This document shows, one piece after another, positions 1-7,622 of a stretch of 62,871 bases of DNA. The notes under the pieces are model-generated. The model saw only the letters and a program-made list of their open reading frames with translations. It made no database searches and was not told where the DNA came from. Source of the DNA: Ignavibacteriales bacterium (GTDB lineage Bacteria; Bacteroidota; Ignavibacteria; Ignavibacteriales; Ignavibacteriaceae). The position numbers and the translations under genes were made by a program. The first letter of the stretch is position 1, and the number at the start of each line of letters is the position of its first letter. The DNA lies in contig JADJHL010000004.1 in NCBI GenBank assembly GCA_016707585.1, positions 1-62,871 of the forward strand, written 5' to 3'.

Positions 1-513
1 TAAACTTAGAATTGAAGATTCATTTATTAAAGAGGTTGATATTGCCTCTATTCTTGCCGCAGAGCAATTAAAAGTGCAAAAGTAAATGCAGAAGCTAAGG
101 AGTTAAGCTTTCACTAATAAATCGTAGAAAAGAAAGACATACAATTGATGGCGATCCACTACTAATTCAAATTGCTTTATCAAATATTATAAGTAATGCT
201 ATAAATTATAATTTATGGATGGGAAAGTTGAGATTGAAGTTGATGAGACAAAGATAATTTAATAATTAAAGTTTGTGATAACGGAGTTGGAATCCCAAAG
301 AAGAAACTGAAAAAATATTTAATGACTTTACAGAGCAAGTAATATCAAACATGGTAGCGTTGAGGGTTCTGGTTAGGCCTATCTGTTGTAAAACAAATTG
401 TAGAAAGACACAATGGTACAATAAATATTCAAAAGTCCTTCGCATCTTTCTACAGATAGATTTCAGGAACTTGTGTTAAGCTTACTTTGCCTTTTTTGAA
501 GAAGCAGATTTAA
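1..513 (+). pseudogene. Sensor histidine kinase, C-terminal part, multiply frameshifted
   Basis: Reading across several frames gives the end of a HisKA domain followed by a HATPase_c domain: an N-box-like stretch 'IALSNIISNAINY' (near 170-205), the G1 box 'CDNGVGIP' (near 277-300), a G2-like 'GSGLGLSVVKQIV' around 365-405 and a final 'GTCVKLTLPF' ending at the TAA at 511-513. No frame stays open for long, and at least six small indels are needed to join the pieces. The 5' part lies outside the window. The density of indels at the window edge suggests poor consensus sequence rather than an old pseudogene. It converges on the next gene and their ends overlap by about 30 bases. Confidence 0.6.
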
Positions 514-779
514 CTACTTTCTTATCTTTAACAATTTTCAGATCCACAAGTTTAGAAGAAACACCTTTAATCAATGAGACTTTTCTAGCAAGCTCATCCA
601 TTTTTTCTATCGCCAGCAAGCTCAAGAATTAATAATCCTTGATCACTGCAATTTTCCATAACACCATCATGGATTCCTAATCTAGTTTAATCATGCCATC
701 CCCAACCTGTTAGAACTTTTTGAACTTGAATAGCAGCTTCTTTTCTCTGACCGACAAGAATTAGTAAAATAGTTTTCAT
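482..779 (-). pseudogene. Iron-only hydrogenase system regulator-like (TM1266-type) small protein, disrupted
   Basis: Translation from ATG 779 gives 'MKTILLILVGQRKEAAIQV', then 'TRLGIHDGV', 'CSDQGLLILELAG', and after a frameshift 'MDELARKVSLIKGVSSKLV' to a TAA at 482-484. This pattern matches the small ferredoxin-fold proteins annotated as putative iron-only hydrogenase system regulator (TM1266 type, about 80-100 aa). An AGGAG-like site lies just upstream. One in-frame TAA (near 690) and one frameshift (near 607) break it. Both lie in the same error-dense stretch as the neighbouring kinase remnant, so the real gene may well be intact. Family assignment is from remembered sequence character and is only moderately sure. 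Confidence 0.5.
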
Positions 780-862
780 AATCTCCTTTGTAAAATGTTA
801 TTAAATGATGTTGTAAAATTAAATATTAAATATCAATTGAAAGAATTTCGATTAATTTTTAT

Positions 863-876
863 CGACTATTTAGTCG
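863..876. promoter_or_regulatory. Palindrome, candidate enhancer (UAS) for the sigma54 regulator
   Basis: CGACTA-TT-TAGTCG is a perfect 6-bp inverted repeat lying about 75-85 bases upstream of the sigma54-type promoter at 948-963. That is a usual distance for an NtrC-family activator site. The half-site TAGTCG recurs upstream of the gene at 6138. Binding by the regulator at 2535-3905 is inference. Confidence 0.35.
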
Positions 877-947
877 CATTGAACTGACTTGGTCGAGAGT
901 TTAAAAACATTTACTTGATTTCCATTGCGCAATATCAATAATTTTAA

Positions 948-963
948 TGGCATTTATATTGCT
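948..963 (+). promoter_or_regulatory. Sigma54 (-24/-12) promoter for the DGDG protein gene
   Basis: TGGCA-N7-TTGCT: the invariant GG (949-950) and GC (961-962) are 12 bases apart, as sigma54 requires. The predicted start near 974 would give a very short leader carrying the AGAGGT ribosome site before the ATG at 984. A sigma54-type activator is encoded 1.2 kb downstream. Confidence 0.6.
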
Positions 964-983
964 AAAATCTAACAGAGGTTTAT

Positions 984-1334
984 ATGAAAACAATAATAAC
1001 AATAGTATTACTTTCTGCTGGTTTGATTTATAGCCAAACAATTTCTGATTCAACTCAAACGAGAAATAAAAATCAGGAAAAAGAAAAAATCCAGAAACAG
1101 AATTCTGAGATCAAGCAAGTTCAAGATCAAACAGGACCAAAACAAAATCCAGAAGCTGAAGTAAAACAGAATCGAAAAAAGAAAGATGTTTTTATCGATA
1201 AAGATGGAGATGGAATTTGCGATACAAGACAGGGCGGAATGAGTTTTAATAAGATGCGCAAAAGATCCGGAAGCGGAAAAAATGGTCCTGATGGAAAAGG
1301 TGGAAATGGTAATGGCTATGGTGGTGGAAATTAA
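984..1334 (+). CDS. Small secreted DGDG-motif protein
   Basis: This 116-residue protein of unknown function starts with a clear signal peptide (about residues 1-18). A Lys/Gln/Glu-rich, probably disordered linker (20-67) follows, then one calcium-loop-like segment 'DKDGDGICD' (72-80) and a Gly/Asn-rich tail. The central motif and tail resemble the larger protein at 6138-6650, so the two look like members of one secreted family with thrombospondin-type-3-like acidic repeats. It is probably periplasmic or outside the cell, and metal binding is plausible from the Asp spacing but unproven. A sigma54-type promoter sits immediately upstream. The barrel-like gene at 1354 follows after 19 bases and is probably cotranscribed. 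Confidence 0.75.
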   Translation: MKTIITIVLLSAGLIYSQTISDSTQTRNKNQEKEKIQKQNSEIKQVQDQTGPKQNPEAEVKQNRKKKDVFIDKDGDGICDTRQGGMSFNKMRKRSGSGKNGPDGKGGNGNGYGGGN

Positions 1335-1353
1335 TTTTATAAGAAATTAAATT

Positions 1354-2445
1354 ATGAAAAAAAGAATCAGTCCGGTAATTCTTCTATCATTGTTATATCT
1401 AACAAGTGTGCAAGCGCAATTTAATCTGTACACTAATTACGAAGGTATTTATGATGATAATATTTTTAATACAAGTAATAATGTTTCAGATTTTATAAAC
1501 AGTTTATCTTTCGGTTCTGCATACAATTTTGAATCAGAATTAAATAATGTTCAGCTTTATTACGAAGGAAGTTTAAATTTATTTCAAACAACAACATCAA
1601 AATCATTTAACACTCATCGTATTGGATTGGTTGAAACGCATTTATTTTCAATAGATGATAATCCATTAAATGTTGGAGTAAATTATTCATTTAGAAATAA
1701 CCAGGATGAATATGTGGTTTATGATTTTGATCAGATTTCTGCATACGCAAATTATCGTCATTCGATAGGTGAAAGCGATTTTATTTTACCCGGATATATC
1801 TTTAATAGAAACAATTACAAAAACTTTAGTTTGTTTTCACACAACGAACATAAATTCTTCTTAAGCTATATCTCAAATTTCGAAACTCAAACTTCTCTAA
1901 TTTTAAATGCTGAGTATTCACTAAAACAATATTTTGAAGAATACGATTTTGAAGGTTATCTCAATCAAGCATCACAATTAAAATTTAAAGTAAATCTTGG
2001 TCAATCAATAAGTGATCTTACAGGATTAAGTGCTTTTGCGATCTATAGAAAAAATCTTTCTGAAGGAAGCAGATATTTGGTTAGTGATTCGCTTTTGTAT
2101 TACGAAGAAGAAATATTTAATGATATTTATTCTTACGATGGAATTGAATTGGGGATAGGATTTAAACATTACTTTAATGAAAAATTAGAACTTAGCCTTG
2201 AAGGAAGGTATTTAATTCGGGATTATTCCTCACTGCCTGCTGTTAATAGAAATGGAGTTGAATTAACAGCTATGCGTGAAGATAAGCAGTTTGGTTTTGG
2301 AGCCGGCTTGGTGTACGATTTAAACAGTGTTATGAATGGTCTTTCTGTTTCTGCAACCTGGAATTATTTTAAAAATAATTCAAATGATTACTACTATAAA
2401 TATTCAAATCAAATTATTTCTTTTTCTTTTGATTATGGTTTTTAA
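1354..2445 (+). CDS. Predicted outer-membrane beta-barrel protein
   Basis: The protein has 363 residues with a signal peptide ('LYLTSVQAQ', cleavage near residue 21). The mature part is dominated by alternating aromatic/polar short strands with Asn/Ser/Tyr-rich turns, ends in aromatic residues ('SFSFDYGF', terminal Phe) and has no Cys-rich or catalytic motif. This is the usual look of an outer-membrane beta-barrel in Bacteroidota. The terminal Phe fits a BAM recognition signature. It follows the DGDG protein closely, so it may act in its export or anchoring, but that is only inferred from the shared operon. I do not recognise a named family. Confidence 0.65.
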   Translation: MKKRISPVILLSLLYLTSVQAQFNLYTNYEGIYDDNIFNTSNNVSDFINSLSFGSAYNFESELNNVQLYYEGSLNLFQTTTSKSFNTHRIGLVETHLFSIDDNPLNVGVNYSFRNNQDEYVVYDFDQISAYANYRHSIGESDFILPGYIFNRNNYKNFSLFSHNEHKFFLSYISNFETQTSLILNAEYSLKQYFEEYDFEGYLNQASQLKFKVNLGQSISDLTGLSAFAIYRKNLSEGSRYLVSDSLLYYEEEIFNDIYSYDGIELGIGFKHYFNEKLELSLEGRYLIRDYSSLPAVNRNGVELTAMREDKQFGFGAGLVYDLNSVMNGLSVSATWNYFKNNSNDYYYKYSNQIISFSFDYGF

Positions 2446-2473
2446 AGCTTAAAGTTATCATTGTTAGTGAAAC

Positions 2474-2503
2474 GAAGCAATCTTTTATATAACAGATTGC
2501 TTC
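2474..2503. terminator. Hairpin between convergent genes
   Basis: A perfect 10-bp stem (GAAGCAATCT/AGATTGCTTC) with a 10-base loop lies between the stop at 2445 and the convergent regulator ending at 2535. There is no strong T-run, so it may be a bidirectional weak terminator or part of a dispersed palindromic repeat. Confidence 0.45.
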
Positions 2504-2534
2504 ATCCCGTTGGGATTCGTAACGACAAGAAATT

Positions 2535-3905
2535 CTACCCAAACTTTTTTATCTCATACTTTTGCATTTTGTAACGAAGATTTCGTTCAGTTAATCCTAA
2601 CATTCTTCCGGCTTGTGATTGATTTCCGTTAGCTTTACTAAGCGCATCAAAAATTAATTTCTTCTCAAGTGCCTCAACCTGTTCAATTAAACTTGCTTCA
2701 TCATTTACAGGAATTTCCTTTTCAGCTTTAAATCCCTTAATAATATTTGGCAAATCAGATAATGTTATTGCTTCGCTTCTGCAAAGTACAACTGCACGTT
2801 CAATAATGTTTTCAAGCTCGCGTACATTGCCTGGAAAATTATATTTGATTAATAAATCAACTACTTCTTTAGATAAACTTAACTTTTGTTTTCCATTTTC
2901 TTTTGCGTACTTATCCACAAAATGATCAATTAAAGGGAGCACATCTTCTTTTCTTTCACGTAGTGGAGGAATGTGAAGTGATACAATGTTCAATCGATAA
3001 AATAAATCTTCTCTAAAACTTCCGTCTTTAATTTTTTCTTCAAGATTCTGATGCGTAGCGGCTATAATTCTAACATCAATATTTATATTTTCAGTCGAAC
3101 CCAATCTTTCAATTTGATGTTCCTGCAAAACGCGGAGTAATTTAACTTGAAGATTAATTGGAATGTCGCCAATCTCATCAAGGAAAATTGTTCCACCTTC
3201 TGCTAATTCAAATCGACCTTTCTTTGCTTTTTCCGCACCTGTAAAAGCACCTTTTTCATGGCCGAACAATTCACTTTCAAGTAAGGTTTCTGGCAAAGCA
3301 GGAATGTTAACTGCGATAAATGGTTTATCTTTTCTTGGACTAACATAATGAATTGATTTTGCTAAAACTTCTTTACCCGTTCCGCTTTCACCAGTAATTA
3401 AAATAGTTGCTTTGCTATCGGCGGCACGTGCAGCAACACTTAAAACTTCTTCCATCTTAGCGGAGTTTGATATGAAAGAATCAATTTTAAATTTTTCTTT
3501 AAGTTGATTTTTTAGGATTTGTATTTCTGATCTAAGATTTTTGTTTTCAATAATTCTTTCGATCATCAAATCAAGTTCATCAAGATCTACAGGTTTTGAT
3601 ATATAATCAAAAGCTCCGAGTCTCATTGCTTTTACAGCATTTTCAATTGTGCCAAAAGCCGTTAAAATAACAAAACTTATTTCCTGGATTAATCTTTTTA
3701 CTTCTTCTAAAACTTCTAATCCTGTTTTGTCTGGCATCTTAAAATCTGAAAGAACAATATCTACAAGATTATTCTGAACAGTTTTTATTCCATCTGTGCC
3801 AGATGAAGCTGAAAATATTTTGTATCCTTTTTTTTCAAGATAGCCCTTTAAAACATTACGCTGGGCATCTTCATCATCAATGATTAAAATTGAATAATTG
3901 TTCAT
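2535..3905 (-). CDS. Sigma54-dependent response regulator (NtrC family)
   Basis: This 456-residue transcription activator has the usual three parts. The receiver domain (1-120) has acidic D10/D11, phospho-acceptor D54, T82 and K104. The AAA+ sigma54-interaction domain has a Walker A 'GESGTGKEV' (172-180), the sigma54-contact loop GAFTGA (219-224) and Walker B 'FLDEIGD'. A Fis-type helix-turn-helix ends the protein ('NQSQAGRMLGLTERNLRYKM'). Its start overlaps the end of the kinase gene (ATGA at 3902-3905), so the two are translationally coupled and form a two-component pair. It resembles ZraR/HydG/AtoC regulators. Likely targets are the sigma54-type promoters at 948 and 6072, which flank the operon. 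Confidence 0.95.
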   Translation of the reverse strand: MNNYSILIIDDEDAQRNVLKGYLEKKGYKIFSASSGTDGIKTVQNNLVDIVLSDFKMPDKTGLEVLEEVKRLIQEISFVILTAFGTIENAVKAMRLGAFDYISKPVDLDELDLMIERIIENKNLRSEIQILKNQLKEKFKIDSFISNSAKMEEVLSVAARAADSKATILITGESGTGKEVLAKSIHYVSPRKDKPFIAVNIPALPETLLESELFGHEKGAFTGAEKAKKGRFELAEGGTIFLDEIGDIPINLQVKLLRVLQEHQIERLGSTENINIDVRIIAATHQNLEEKIKDGSFREDLFYRLNIVSLHIPPLRERKEDVLPLIDHFVDKYAKENGKQKLSLSKEVVDLLIKYNFPGNVRELENIIERAVVLCRSEAITLSDLPNIIKGFKAEKEIPVNDEASLIEQVEALEKKLIFDALSKANGNQSQAGRMLGLTERNLRYKMQKYEIKKFG

Positions 3906-5916
3906 TGTATTGGTAAAATTATTTTAAATGATGTTCCATTATTTATTTTGCTTGTAACAGAAATTGACCCGTTATGTTGGGCAATAATTTTTTGCGAAAT
4001 ACTTAATCCCAAACCATTACCATCTTTTTTTGTTGTAAAATACAAATCAAAAATCTTTTTTTGCTGCTCAGCAGAAATACCAACTCCATTGTCGGAAATT
4101 TCAATTATCAAATTATTGCTTAATCTAAAATACTTAAAAACAACCTGGCCATTATTTTTGTTGCATCAAACGCATTTTGTAAGATGTTCATTAAAGATTG
4201 TTTAATTAAATCGGCATCAAGATTTATTGTGATTGATTCAGTTCCCTGCAAAATAAAAACAATCAATTTTTGTTTAGCCTGGACTTCAAATAATTTGTAA
4301 ACCTCACTAAGATAAGATTTAATATCAACAGGTCTAAGATTAACATCAATAGGTTTTGCATAACTTAAAAACTGGGTTATTATTTTATTTATCCTGTTAA
4401 CTTCATTTCTTAGAATTTGAGTTATATCTAAATATTCATTCTCATTTTCATTTGGATTAAACTCTTTGTTTAATCTTTGTGCAATCATTCCAATTGCGTT
4501 AATTGGATTTCTAATTTCGTGAGCAACACCGGAAGCAAGTTCACCCATAGCAGAAAGTTTTTCGTTTCTCTTCGCTTCTTCTTCTAATCGTTTAGTATCA
4601 GTTAAATCTTTTATTACAACCGAATATTTTGTTTGACTTGTATCAGGATCTTCAAGAGAAGAAATAGTAAATGAAAGATATTTTTGTTCACCATTAATCT
4701 TTAACTCATTTTCAAAATTTTGAATGTTAGCAGAAATTTTATCCTTAACAAAGTTCAAGGCACCGTTTGATAATGATTTAAAATTCTTTCCCAAAACTTC
4801 AAGGATTTTATATCAAAAAATTTTCAGCAGATTTATTAAAAAGCGTAATCTTATTTTCTTTATCTAAAACAATTACTGCTTCGCTCATATTTTCTAAAAC
4901 AGAAGAAGTTAGAGTTTTAAATTTATCGTACTCTGTAGAAATTGATTTTAGATTTTGTGCTGTAAAAATAATACTAAGAACAATAATCGAAATAGCGGCA
5001 AGAATTAAAGAAATTAAAATTAATCTTCTTAACATTCTATCTTCTACATTTTTATATCTTCCAGTGAAACACCAAGTCTGTATATGCCAAGCAACTCGTC
5101 ATCCAAAACAAATCTCTTTACAACTTCATAAACTTCGTGGTCTTTGTGATATGTTGTTCTGGAAAAAACAGAATCACTTTTTAGAATAGGGACTAAAAAA
5201 TCAGAATCAGTTATTGCCTCAACTGTATCAATCTTTTCACTTGCTGCAAGAATTCCAATTGTATCCTGCAAAATTATGTATTCTATTCCATGGTGTTTAG
5301 ACATTTGTTGAAGTATAACACCGATTCCAATTTTCTTTCTAAACTCAAGAAAATCTTTTGCATCCATATTAACAACAATAGCACCATTATTATTGGCTCT
5401 TGCAACAGCTACAGCAAATCTTTCTTCACTAGAAAACTCTGCGGTTTTCAATCCAATAATTAATTCTTCAGTTTCTTTATTTAATATTTGTTTTAACTCT
5501 TCATATCTATTAATATTTTCTTCCCCATGATTATGACCAGGTTCTGGAATTCGATTTGTTAAAACACGATTACCTTTTGAATCAAATAAATTAATTCTAT
5601 AAAGACTATTTTCTTTAGAAATTTTAATAAGTTCATCTTTGGTTATTGATTTAGCGGCATCAAGTCTTCTAATCATTCTGGCATTATCAAGTAGTCTATC
5701 CTCAACTAAATTTTCAATTTCAAAACTAGAGTTGAGTGTGTTCTTACTGCTCTGTAATATTGATTCGAGAAGAGTTGAAGAATGTTCATAAAGTAATTGA
5801 AAAATTTCTTTCTTGCTTTGATTAAGTTCAATGTAAGATGAGATTAGCATTACTGCTGCAATCAGAACACTGATAGATATAATTGCTTTTGGTGAAAGTT
5901 TAAATCGAAATTTCAT
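3902..5916 (-). CDS. Membrane sensor histidine kinase (ZraS/HydH-like), frameshifted in this sequence
   Basis: The gene is split into pieces 5044-5916, 4808-5035, 4120-4794 and 3902-4111. Adding one A near 5048 restores 'DIKNVEDRMLRRLI', adding one A near 4150 restores 'NNGQVVFKYFRLSN', and T and A additions near 4810-4820 restore a PAS junction. I therefore read it as one kinase of about 670 residues. It has TM1 (about 10-30), a periplasmic sensor with 'GHNHGEE' (H128, H130), TM2 (around 5020-4960), a PAS domain, HisKA with 'GVAHEIRNPINAI', and HATPase_c with 'DNGVGIS' and 'GNGLGLSI'. The start at 5916 was chosen because the upstream 41 codons precede the membrane segment without signal character. 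The His pair suggests metal sensing, as in ZraS, but this is inference. Confidence 0.85.
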
Positions 5917-5994
5917 AGCGTAAATTACTTTTAATTTTTTAGATGAAAAGAAAATTAAATTAAAATTCTGAAGTAAGATTCTGCTTCGTCCAAT

Positions 5995-6023
5995 AAGTCG
6001 CTGTAATTCGCCGTGATAGTCGA
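5995..6023. promoter_or_regulatory. Candidate activator half-sites upstream of the 6138 gene
   Basis: AAGTCG (5995-6000) and TAGTCG (6018-6023, inside TAGT-N5-ACTA) lie 50-78 bases upstream of the sigma54-like element at 6072. TAGTCG is also the half-site of the palindrome at 863-876. This is weak evidence for a shared operator. Confidence 0.25.
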
Positions 6024-6071
6024 ACACTATAAAAATCATTCTATATCAAGCTAAAAACATAGAAAATATTT

Positions 6072-6087
6072 CGGCACATCATTTGGA
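6072..6087 (+). promoter_or_regulatory. Sigma54-like promoter for the DGDG protein gene
   Basis: CGGCAC-N6-TTTGGA: the -24 GG (6073-6074) is followed at the correct 12-base spacing by GG (6085-6086) instead of the canonical GC. The predicted start near 6097 gives a roughly 40-base leader to the ATG at 6138. The -12 mismatch makes this less certain than the site at 948. Confidence 0.4.
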
Positions 6088-6137
6088 TTACTCTTTGCAA
6101 CAAACAACAAACACAAACACATAAAAGGAGTTCTGAA

Positions 6138-6650
6138 ATGAAAAAGAAAAATCTTATAAGCGTTCTCTCAGTTGCAGTGCTTATGGCAGTATTGTTCTCA
6201 TCCAGTGTATTTGCACAGGATAATCAAACCAAAGTAAAAACAAAAGGCTTTGTAGATGCTAACCAGGATGGTTACAACGATATCGCCCCAGATGCTGATG
6301 GTGATGGAATACCAAACGGCAGAGACGAAGATTATACAGGTTCTAAAATTAGAAAAAATGGAAAAGGATTTGTGGACTTAAATGGTGATGGAATAAATGA
6401 CAATGCTTTTGATTCAGACGGTGATGGAATTCCAAACGGACAAGACCCTGATTTTGTTAGACCGCAAGATGGTTCCGGACAAAAGAAAATGAATGGCAAA
6501 AATTCAAATGCTGGTGGAAACAAATACGGACCAGGAAATGGAAATGGTAATAATAGTGTTGGGCCAAAAGATGGTACTGGAAATGGTTCTGGTAACGGAA
6601 CTGGAACTTGTGATGGAACTGGTTCAAAAGGTAGAGGCGGAAGAAAATAA
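6138..6650 (+). CDS. Secreted DGDG-repeat protein, divergent from the two-component operon
   Basis: The 170-residue protein has a signal peptide (1-26, '..SSVFAQ') and two about 29-residue acidic repeats at 37-65 and 77-105. Each repeat begins 'GFVD..' and ends 'DGDGIPNG.D.D', the thrombospondin-type-3/EF-loop pattern that usually binds calcium. A Gly/Asn-rich low-complexity tail completes it. It is divergently transcribed from the kinase/regulator operon, in the same relation as zraP to zraSR in enterobacteria. A strong ribosome site (AAAGGAG) and a sigma54-like promoter precede it, and a good terminator follows. I infer a periplasmic or extracellular metal-binding role. The function is unknown. 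Confidence 0.8.
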   Translation: MKKKNLISVLSVAVLMAVLFSSSVFAQDNQTKVKTKGFVDANQDGYNDIAPDADGDGIPNGRDEDYTGSKIRKNGKGFVDLNGDGINDNAFDSDGDGIPNGQDPDFVRPQDGSGQKKMNGKNSNAGGNKYGPGNGNGNNSVGPKDGTGNGSGNGTGTCDGTGSKGRGGRK

Positions 6651-6667
6651 GTAGATAGCTAAGTGCA

Positions 6668-6697
6668 GCGATGCTCTAAATGAGCATCGCTTTTTTT
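6668..6697 (+). terminator. Rho-independent terminator
   Basis: A 9-bp stem (GCGATGCTC/GAGCATCGC) with a 5-base loop is followed by seven T. It closes the DGDG gene at 6138. Confidence 0.9.
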
Positions 6698-6721
6698 ATA
6701 ACAAATTAAAGAAAGCATAAA

Positions 6722-7333
6722 ATGAAAAAATTAACTTCAAAAATTTTGGGATTGGTATTGTTAGCTTTTGTTTTATTTGGCTGTAATGCAAACACCGATG
6801 TTGTATCACCTGAAAGCGATTTATCCAAGTCAAGCAATTCAGAGTTAATAAATTTTGATGGCGGAGTTTATCCAATAACTCTAGAAGAGATTGATGGATT
6901 AATTCATATGAGAATTGAAGAAAAACTTGCTCGTGATGTTTATTCAGTTTTAGGTGCAGCTTATAATTCACAGGTGTTTTTAAATATCAAACTTAGTGAA
7001 CAAGCTCATATGAATGCTGTAAAAAGAATGTTAGATAAATATAACATCCCTGATCCTTTAACCTCTGATGAAGTTGGGGTTTTTCCGGATCCAACTTTTC
7101 AATCACTTTATGATCAGTTAATTGCTCAGGGAAGTGTTTCTTTGTATGAAGGTTTATTAGTTGGAAAAGCAATTGAAGAGCTTGATATCGCTGATCTTGA
7201 AGCTCAGTTAGCATTTGTAACTAACCCTGGAATTGTAAATTTATATACGAATTTAAAGGCTGGTTCAGTAAGTCATTTAGCCGCTTTCGAAAGAAATTTG
7301 ATTGGATGCCTAAATACATTAGCTATCGATTAA
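6722..7333 (+). CDS. DUF2202 family lipoprotein (first copy)
   Basis: The 203-residue protein carries a lipoprotein signal ('LFGCNAN', lipid Cys at residue 21) and then a DUF2202 domain (about residues 55-200). Conserved features visible are 'MRIEEKLARDVY', 'SEQAHMNAV' and 'VGKAIEELDI'. DUF2202 proteins have a ferritin-like four-helix fold, and the Glu/His pattern (EEKLARD, EQxHM) suggests a di-iron or other metal site. That is inference from fold, not shown activity. It starts 24 bases after the terminator of the preceding gene. A second, non-lipidated copy lies at 10339, and the two bracket a cytochrome pair, pointing to a shared envelope redox or metal function. Confidence 0.85.
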   Translation: MKKLTSKILGLVLLAFVLFGCNANTDVVSPESDLSKSSNSELINFDGGVYPITLEEIDGLIHMRIEEKLARDVYSVLGAAYNSQVFLNIKLSEQAHMNAVKRMLDKYNIPDPLTSDEVGVFPDPTFQSLYDQLIAQGSVSLYEGLLVGKAIEELDIADLEAQLAFVTNPGIVNLYTNLKAGSVSHLAAFERNLIGCLNTLAID

Positions 7334-7381
7334 TACTGTAATGATTAGATAATATCCTTGTACATTATTTCTATTTGCCAG

Positions 7382-7415
7382 GAAGGCGACTTACCAAAGT
7401 CGTCTTCTGTTTTTA
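7382..7415 (+). terminator. Rho-independent terminator
   Basis: A 9-bp stem with one G-U pair (GAAGGCGAC/GTCGTCTTC) and an 8-base loop is followed by a T-run. It separates the first DUF2202 gene from the cytochrome gene. The region 7416-7622 holds no gene I can see and is presumably the cytochrome promoter region. Confidence 0.75.
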
Positions 7416-7622
7416 TATTAAAACAGTTTTTTAAAAAATTTATTACTAATTTTATATTGATTTAAGGGGAAGTTAAGTTTTTAGTGTGTCGTTTAAACAA
7501 AATATTTCCCAACATTTCATTGTGGTTAAACAGCAATCACAATTCTCCCACAGGTGTGTCCAAAAAAAATATAATTCCCTTCCACTTTGTTTACAATTAC
7601 AAATTAAACAGCGAGGTTATTT

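Noticed and set aside
3163..3348. Plus-strand frame inside the response regulator gene
   Set aside because: It lies opposite the conserved AAA+ domain and has no ribosome site; it is a shadow of the real gene.
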